Source of the DNA: Lineus longissimus
Lineage: Eukaryota > Nemertea > Pilidiophora > Heteronemertea > Lineidae
DNA: 64,000 bases
Direction: 5' to 3'
NCBI RefSeq assembly: GCF_910592395.1
Contig: NC_088319.1
Span: 432,001-496,000, forward strand
Shown here: positions 58,375 through 64,000 of the stretch, in pieces
How positions within the stretch are numbered: the first letter of the stretch is position 1
Layout of the letters: the number at the start of each line of letters is the position of its first letter
Notes under the pieces: generated by a model
Told to the model about the DNA's origin: nothing
Seen by the model: the letters and a program-made list of their open reading frames with translations, nothing else
The model's database searches: none
Made by a program: the position numbers and the translations under genes

Positions 58375-59241
58375 GTAAGTGAAAAGTCAATGAAAAAGTT
58401 TGAAGTATCTCGAAAGATTGAGTAATGCTGGGGCTGGTCTGTTGTTTCAATACCCAAAAGTCCATGTTAATTCAATATTTGCCCAACACCACCCTACTCA
58501 GGAGTATCACATATTCGAGTTGGATGTATTCACTGCCCAGGACTTGCAGACATATTTGGCAACCCCTGCCAGCTTGGTGCCAATTTAATGCTGGGAGGGG
58601 AGAAGGATTAACTGCCTATTCACGGACACAAAGACATAACCCTGGTTGTCTTGCCAATAGTCGAACCCATCACCACCTGATTATGGGTCCAGTGCTTCAA
58701 CCACTGAACCACTGATCTCCCCATACCAGTAGTGTTTGTACCTTTCGACTGCACCATCAATTCTGACAGAAGGTTATAATTTGCCCCGAAAGGGTTGATC
58801 AATGACGCTAAAATATAGATTACAGTCTCACTGCTGTTGGCGAACACTCTCAAGTTCCAGCAGATCTATCATTTATTTAGTATTTTCCCAATATCATCAT
58901 TGCTTTGGCGACCACAGTCCCATAATTCCATCAGGGGTAATATGATTAGCGAATATCTACTATTCCTGGGAAACTGAAAAGATTTGGAAAATGCTCTTAA
59001 GGGGATTGTCTTTTTCGGAGAGCGGAGGTAGACCATAAATAGGCCGAGATGTTTGGCAGACACTCATATGGACCAAAAAGTGCCAAAATAAAGAAAAGTC
59101 AAAATTAGGTGGTATACACTACTGTCATGACTATCCAAGTCCTACACAAAGCCCTTTCCTTGCAGCAAAAGCAAAAGAAAAATATTTTCAGTGATAACAC
59201 CTCTATCATTTATGATATCAATTTTCTGATAATTCCTTCAG
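58375..59241 (+). other. Intron 9 of the agrin-like gene (867 bp)
   Basis: Contains one minus-strand tRNA-derived SINE head (58606-58725). The short ORFs at 58400-58715 lie over the SINE and flanking DNA and are not supported as genes. Confidence 0.7.
58606..58725 (-). mobile_element. tRNA-derived SINE head
   Basis: On the minus strand GGAGATCAGTGGTTCAGTGG opens the element near 58720 and contains an A-box-like TGGTTCAGTGG. About 35 bases on, GATGGGTTCGACTA holds the B-box. Between them CACTGGACCCATAATC imitates an anticodon arm. The 3' part continues to about 58606. A decayed SINE rather than a working tRNA, because the acceptor stem does not close. Confidence 0.65.
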
Positions 59242-59463
59242 ACCAATGTGCTGGTATCAAATGTCCTACCGGCGCCCGCTGTGAGAATGGTGAATGTGTC
59301 TGTGAGCAGTTCTGCCCTGAGAGATACAGTCCGATCTGCGGCAGTGACGGGCAAACATACATGAACGAATGTGTTCTGAAACGGACGGCTTGTTTACGGA
59401 ATACGGACATTGAGGTCAGGCAGAATGGAGATTGCGACATTGATGGCTGGTCAGGGTCTGGAG
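59242..59463 (+). CDS. Agrin-like protein, exon 10: follistatin/Kazal domain 6
   Basis: A whole FS module on 222 nt, acceptor AATTCCTTCAG, donor GTGAGT, phases 1 and 1 (residues 828-901). EGF-like half: DQCAGIKCPTGARCENGECV and CEQFC. Kazal half: YSPICGSDGQTYMNECVLKR, then TACLRNTDIEV, ending QNGDC and a DIDGWSGSG tail. All ten cysteines are present. The acidic, glycine-rich tail is a short linker to FS7. Confidence 0.95.
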
Positions 59464-60104
59464 GTGAGTCGAGATCACTGGTAACAATTGGGGGCCCTAA
59501 TGGGGCAATGACAGAGTTGCTCTGGCCTGTTATTAGATTTCAAAAATTTCTTTTGAGAATTTTTTTCAGGTGCGGTTTGAATTTCTGCAATAACTGCAGG
59601 AATTGCAAAAAAGGCAGGTTGAAAGCATTAGATTTCTGAAGAAAGTGATTGACTTTTACTCTGAAAATGACATCATTAGATGTGTTCTTGCATCCTGAAT
59701 GATGCCAATTTTTGTCAAGTTCGGTTACCAAAACTTTTCAGTCAAAAGAAATTGTGATGTTGGGATGGATTATTTTCGAAATTTTTTCTAATTTTTTTTA
59801 GTCTTTTCAACGTACTTATAAAATCTGTGAGATCTTCATTTTTTGGCATCATAGCTTTTCACAATGAAGATCCAATAATTAATGATATATCAATCTAATT
59901 GTAGGGAAAGCGCCAAGTAAGGGCAGTTTTATTTTCATTATTGTACACAAATTGTTGGCACTTTGGGAACTGAGGAAATTTACAAGTAACAAAACAAGGT
60001 TTTTATTGGAAAAAGTAAAACGAAATAAGTGCTTTAAACGAGTCCCAATGTGGACACTGTCTTGCTTATCTGCACACCCTTTGTCGTCATCTGAATCAGT
60101 TTGG

Positions 60105-60130
60105 CCATGGAGGTATTATTACCTCCATGG
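60105..60130. repeat. Perfect 26-bp hairpin
   Basis: CCATGGAGGTA, loop TTAT, then TACCTCCATGG: 11-bp perfect arms. It could be a stable hairpin in the transcript or a remnant of a foldback insertion (flanked by GTTTGG on both sides, which may be a target duplication). Confidence 0.8.
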
Positions 60131-60733
60131 TTTGGCTGAACTTTTCTGTTTCCGAATTACTGAAAATTTCCTTGGTCCAACTAGCGTTATAATCCACATG
60201 TACAAAAACCGGGAAATTTTCATTCACATTTTATTTTCACATTAATCTGGTATCAAAGTGAACAAAATGGTTGAAAAAGTCATCAGTTTGATATTGTCCG
60301 CCTCAAAAATATACCATTCCAAAATTTGGCAAAAAGTGAAAAATTTCACCATTTTTATTTTAGGAGATAATAAAATGTCTTTTTTTTAAATTTAAATTTT
60401 CATGAAATGTGGTTATATGTGAAAATTTGTGAAAATAACATGTTTTGGAAAACTCCTGTTTTCCAGTATCTGCAGTGTATGTTCACTAAGAGACGCCGAT
60501 ATCATCCTAAGAATTGTATCTCAATATATATTTCTATTTGTACCTCTTTCCCATCTTTGGTGTCCTTACTTGTTGTTGTTGGCAGTTTGTAGTTACGTGA
60601 ATTGTAGGATCCGGCAATTTGGTATAAAGATATTGTTTTTGCATGGTTGGAATGACCCATTGGTTTTTTTGGTGACGAATTGGCAGTTCCTGAAAAATTA
60701 TATCTTTGAACTTCAACCTTTCCCTGTGAGCAG

Positions 60734-60925
60734 AGGTGCCATGCACCGGCCATCCCTCGCAGAGGTGGCATGCACCGGCCATCCCTCGCAGAGGTGGCAT
60801 GCACCGGCCATCCCTCGCAGAGGTGGCATGCACAGATCATCCCTCGTAGAGGTGGCACACACTAAGTATCCCTCGCAGAGGTGGCACGCATTGAGTATCC
60901 CTTGTAGAGGTGGCACGCACATCAG
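60734..60925 (+). repeat. 29-bp minisatellite, about 6.5 copies
   Basis: The unit AGAGGTGGCATGCACCGGCC with ATCCCTCGC repeats four times almost perfectly, then decays (ACAGATCATCCCTCGT, ACACTAAGTATCCCTCGC). Because the period is 29, a given reading frame repeats every 87 bp, and overlapping ORFs on both strands are artefacts. GC-rich in an AT-rich setting. Confidence 0.92.
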
Positions 60926-62163
60926 CCTTGGCCAACAGTTCCCGGGTTGTGGACTGGTGCTATGATTCGTTTTTTGTGACCGGCCCAGTTGGCGAACTAC
61001 TTATTAAGCTCTTAAAATCCTTTTGAGCTTTAGATGTTAATGTTGATTTTACTGCCTGAATCCTGGCACAATCCCGCTTGTACAGTTTTTATTTATCTTT
61101 ACTTCATGCATATCAGAGCATAGGAATAGTATGTTTAAATTTCTCCAGTTTTAGACCTCCGCTCTTTGGAATATTTAAGCATTGGAGTGGTTATGTGCGA
61201 GTGTGTTGCTGTCAGAACACTTGATATTTCCCATGCCAGTAGTTTATTAGTCCTGAAAACGTTTTTTCGGCGATGCAAGTGCTTTTGTTAGGATTTGAAT
61301 AAAAATGACTGTATTGCACGTGAAATTGTTTCTATGAACAATTATTTATCATGAGGGCTTTTACCATTTGCTAAAATAGACCACCAGAGCATAATGATTT
61401 ACACCCCTGCATGTTGTGACCACCAAAATTTAAAATTAATGTGATGTTTCACACTGCATGCTGTTTTCGTGTTGTCGTTATATTTCTGTTCAAACACTAA
61501 TGCCGTCAGAAGTGTTGAGCTTCAGTGCCCATCCGCCACAAGTGCATTCTTTAGAGTAAAAACATCTCATCGTAAAAGGTGTTTTAAGATGCATCACAAA
61601 ACCAACGCAAATATTCTACCGATTGATTGAGTTCACTTGTTGATGTACAAGTGGAAAGCACTCCACATTTGAACTCTTATTGATATATTTGTGTCGGCTG
61701 GCAGAAGTTGGTGCTATATTTGTCCCCGTTAGTCACTGTTGGCCCTTTTCAGCCAGAACCCATGAATTTTATATCATGAATCATTATATCCAATCTTAGA
61801 CCCTCTGTGTAATTAGTTCACTATTTTGTCATTGAATGCCACTTCATACTTAAAGATTTCAATGTCCACATCATCATTAGGTTTAATAATTTATCCTAAA
61901 ATGTGCGCTTCTGATAATTTTGATAAACATGTTGAAAATTTCTTTGAGAATGTTTTGAAATATTTAGAGCATGCTGATTGGCTGGCTGTTTGATATGGCG
62001 TTACCAACTTTTGAAATTCCTCCTCTGGCTGTTCTGTTAAACCTACTTCCTCCCTCTAGATTTAGGGATCAGACAAAAAATGCAACCAAGGTTTTAATAT
62101 AATATTCTGTTTAGAAATTTGGTGTCAACCCATAAAAATCTTAAGACTTATGCTGGTCAACTT

Positions 62164-62690
62164 GCAAAACTGGAAACCATGCTCAAACTTCTTGGTTCAT
62201 GTTTTTATCAAAATAGACATCTAAAGTTCGACCACATCAACTTGTTTGTCTGGTCCAATGAACTTGGGATATCGAGATTTCTCTTTCTCTCAATTGTGGC
62301 CTGGGCATTACTTACCCCTAATGGTAATTAAAATATATCATACTGCGTTAGAAAAGCTGTTCTCTTCCAGTCATTGTGGGACTTGGGTAAAACCTGCCAG
62401 TAACCACATTTTAGATCAAATATGAAAAATGACTCAATTCAAAGTGGGAACCATGCTATAGCTTCTTCAAAACAGACATGGAAGCTCATTGGAATCAACC
62501 TTTTTATCCATTCCAACAAAGTTGTACTGATATTGGGATGTTCTTTCTCTCGGTTGTGGTCAGGGCATTACCTAGTCCAAATGGTTATTGAACAATACCA
62601 CACTGTGTTAGAAAAGCGGTTCTCTTCTGGTCATCGTGAGACAGGGTTTAAACTTGCCAGTAACCACGTTTTAGATCAAGTCTGAAAATA
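62164..62690 (+). repeat. Diverged tandem duplication, about 265-bp unit
   Basis: Copy 1 (62164-62425) and copy 2 (62446-62690) share GGAACCATGCT, CTTCTT, TCAACTTGTTT or TCAACCTTTTT, TTTCTCTC(A/G)(A/G)TTGTGG, GGGCATTACCTA, CTGCGTTAGAAAAGC or CTGTGTTAGAAAAGC, GTTCTCTTC, and CAGTAACCAC(A/G)TTTTAGATC. The open stretches in each copy are not aligned with each other, so it is not evidence of a gene. Confidence 0.75.
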
Positions 62691-62830
62691 CATTTGTTTC
62701 TTTCTCTAAGCAATTGACACCAGTTAGAAGCATGATTTTTAAGGGTTGACAAACAATACCAAATAGTGTTTATTTGTTTATTTTCCAACCTGCATGATTT
62801 CATTGCTGATAAAACGGAATTTGTTTCTAG

Positions 62831-62957
62831 ATTTCCAATCCTCAGGGACGGACGTTTGCGACGAGGAATCTTGCCGGTTTGGTGGTGTTTGTAAAAATGA
62901 TGCTGACGCAGAAGGAACCAATGGCTGTGTGTGTAACTTCAGCTGCCAGGACGAAAG
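62831..62957 (+). CDS. Agrin-like protein, exon 11: first half of FS domain 7
   Basis: A 127-nt exon (acceptor TTTGTTTCTAG, GT donor at 62958), phases 1 and 2 (residues 902-943). It reads DFQSSGTDVCDEESCRFGGV, then CKNDADAEGTNGCVCNFSC, ending QDER. It is the EGF-like half of an FS module with a longer loop between cysteines than its neighbours. The donor phase (2) agrees with the next exon. Confidence 0.85.
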
Positions 62958-63989
62958 GTACGAATTTTATTATTATTTGCGACATCTGATATTTCATTTC
63001 ATTCAAACGGATATCTACCTGAAGCTTTTATTTGGTCAGTCATCCCAAATGAAATAAGAGAATACAGTGACTAATTGAACTTTTCAATCCCGATAGTTTT
63101 TTAGGCCACCTGATGTATAACAGGTGCTTGACTGTTGATATCCCTCCCCTTGACTTATATATAACATTCTTGTTAAATATGATACTGATTCCACTATTGG
63201 TGGTGTGCTTGGGTATCAAAAGCCTAATAACAGAAAGTTCCCTCCATCGTTAGACCTCTCTGTCATCTCCTTTCCTCATCAGCTGTGGGATAACCAGGAT
63301 TATCAAAACTGCTCTCAAACAATAAGATACTGCACTAGGAACTTATTCATAAGTAGCTCCAGTTTGTCATCACTCCTTGGTAATTTTTTCTGAATTCTTG
63401 TTAGATTGAAAATTGCTGGGTTTCTAGTTTTGTAAGTAGAGAGTGATCATGTCAGTTTCATGTAGTGGTCCATTTTCTTCGCTCACGAAACACATTGTGA
63501 TGTATGTTCACTTGCATTTGATATTAAAGGAATTGTGAATTCATTCATTCACAATTCTTCTCTTATGATAGCACTTATTACCTTTCTAATTGTTTAGTGG
63601 GGTGTGGGGAGGAGGGGGTCAGCTGATTAAACTTAGACATCGGTAAGGGACAGTGAGAGCAGTAGTTCATCACTTGGTTAATCTCATCACTTTCTCAAAG
63701 GAATGCTCTTCAAAAGACACTGAAGGAATTATTAAAGTGCCTTTATGCAACCTTTTGAAAACTAATTTTCATTTTTATTTGATCATTCCCCTCCAACACT
63801 TTAGTAGGAGGGCCTTGTCATATTGTGTCGCAAAGGTAAAGCATCACCTTTACCCACCATGAACCAGTTTTATGTCAGCTATCTAGAAGAGGCTTAGCAT
63901 TTCATGTTAATGCTATTAGTCAGTAAAAACGATTTTGTCTTTACGATCTTTATGATTGAAAATACATCAATTTACACCGTCTCTTGCAG
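62958..63989 (+). other. Intron 11 of the agrin-like gene (1.0 kb)
   Basis: Bounded by GTACGA and CTCTTGCAG. AT-rich; no gene, repeat array or mobile element recognised. Confidence 0.7.
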
Positions 63990-64000
63990 TGATCCGTCAC
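63990..64000 (+). CDS. Agrin-like protein, exon 12 (partial): start of the Kazal half of FS domain 7
   Basis: After acceptor CCGTCTCTTGCAG the last 11 bases of the window complete a Ser codon and read DPS in the frame set by exon 11, giving DERSDPS. This is the usual lead-in to the V-C-G-S-D-G string of a Kazal half. Truncated by the window edge. The gene must continue, since the FS domain is incomplete. Confidence 0.65.

Larger units (their letters stand above)
59464..62830 (+). other. Intron 10 of the agrin-like gene (3.4 kb)
   Basis: Contains a 26-bp palindrome (60105-60130), a 29-bp minisatellite (60734-60925) and a diverged two-copy duplication (62164-62690). The rest is AT-rich with no recognised gene. 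Confidence 0.7.

Noticed and set aside
1-64000. CRISPR array, operon or phage-like system
   Set aside because: Tandem arrays lack unique spacers, genes are intron-split, and no prokaryotic promoter, ribosome-binding or phage gene pattern is present.

Overview
This window looks like nuclear DNA from an invertebrate animal. Genes are split by long introns with canonical GT/AG sites. Cysteine-rich extracellular modules sit on phase-1 exons. The introns hold tRNA-derived SINE heads, foldback (MITE-like) elements, decayed retrotransposon pieces and many minisatellites. No operon, plasmid, phage or CRISPR signal was seen. The gene content fits a lophotrochozoan-type animal, but the sequence alone does not fix the phylum.

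Plus strand: almost the whole window is the 5' part of one large secreted or matrix gene, most likely agrin or an agrin-like multi-follistatin/Kazal protein. Twelve coding exons (1725-2049, 31290-31508, 39071-39178, 39757-40944, 43529-43747, 44295-44404, 44828-44930, 52974-53068, 58260-58374, 59242-59463, 62831-62957 and 63990 to the window end) join in one open frame of about 947 codons. The order is signal peptide, follistatin-like (FS) domain 1, FS2, a Thr/Ser-rich linker, a very large Lys/Pro-rich linker (396 codons in one exon), FS3, FS4 and FS5 (each split over two exons), FS6, and the start of FS7. The gene runs off the right edge, so the laminin-G, EGF and SEA modules that would confirm agrin are not visible.

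Minus strand: a complete small gene of four exons (21598 down to 19724) is nested inside the 29-kb first intron of the agrin-like gene, in opposite orientation. It encodes a 314-residue secreted protein made of PAN/Apple-type cysteine modules, with a TATA box about 100 bp upstream of its ATG.

Introns: intron 1 (2050-31289) carries 23-bp, 35-bp, 66-bp and 65-bp tandem arrays, SINE heads, TA-flanked MITEs and an array of hairpins. Two of the tandem-repeat families recur in inverted orientation 9-15 kb away. One inverted pair brackets the nested PAN gene and the other brackets exon 2 (FS2). Intron 7 (44931-52973) carries a Ty3/Gypsy reverse-transcriptase relic, a LINE 3' relic followed by a hammerhead-like motif, and a 28-copy 30-bp minisatellite. 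Intron 8 carries a 131-bp PIF/Harbinger-like MITE with intact inverted ends and a TTA duplication.

The features most worth a second look are the Lys/Pro-rich insertion in an agrin-like protein, the nested antisense PAN gene, and the inverted satellite pairs that could make intron pre-mRNA fold.
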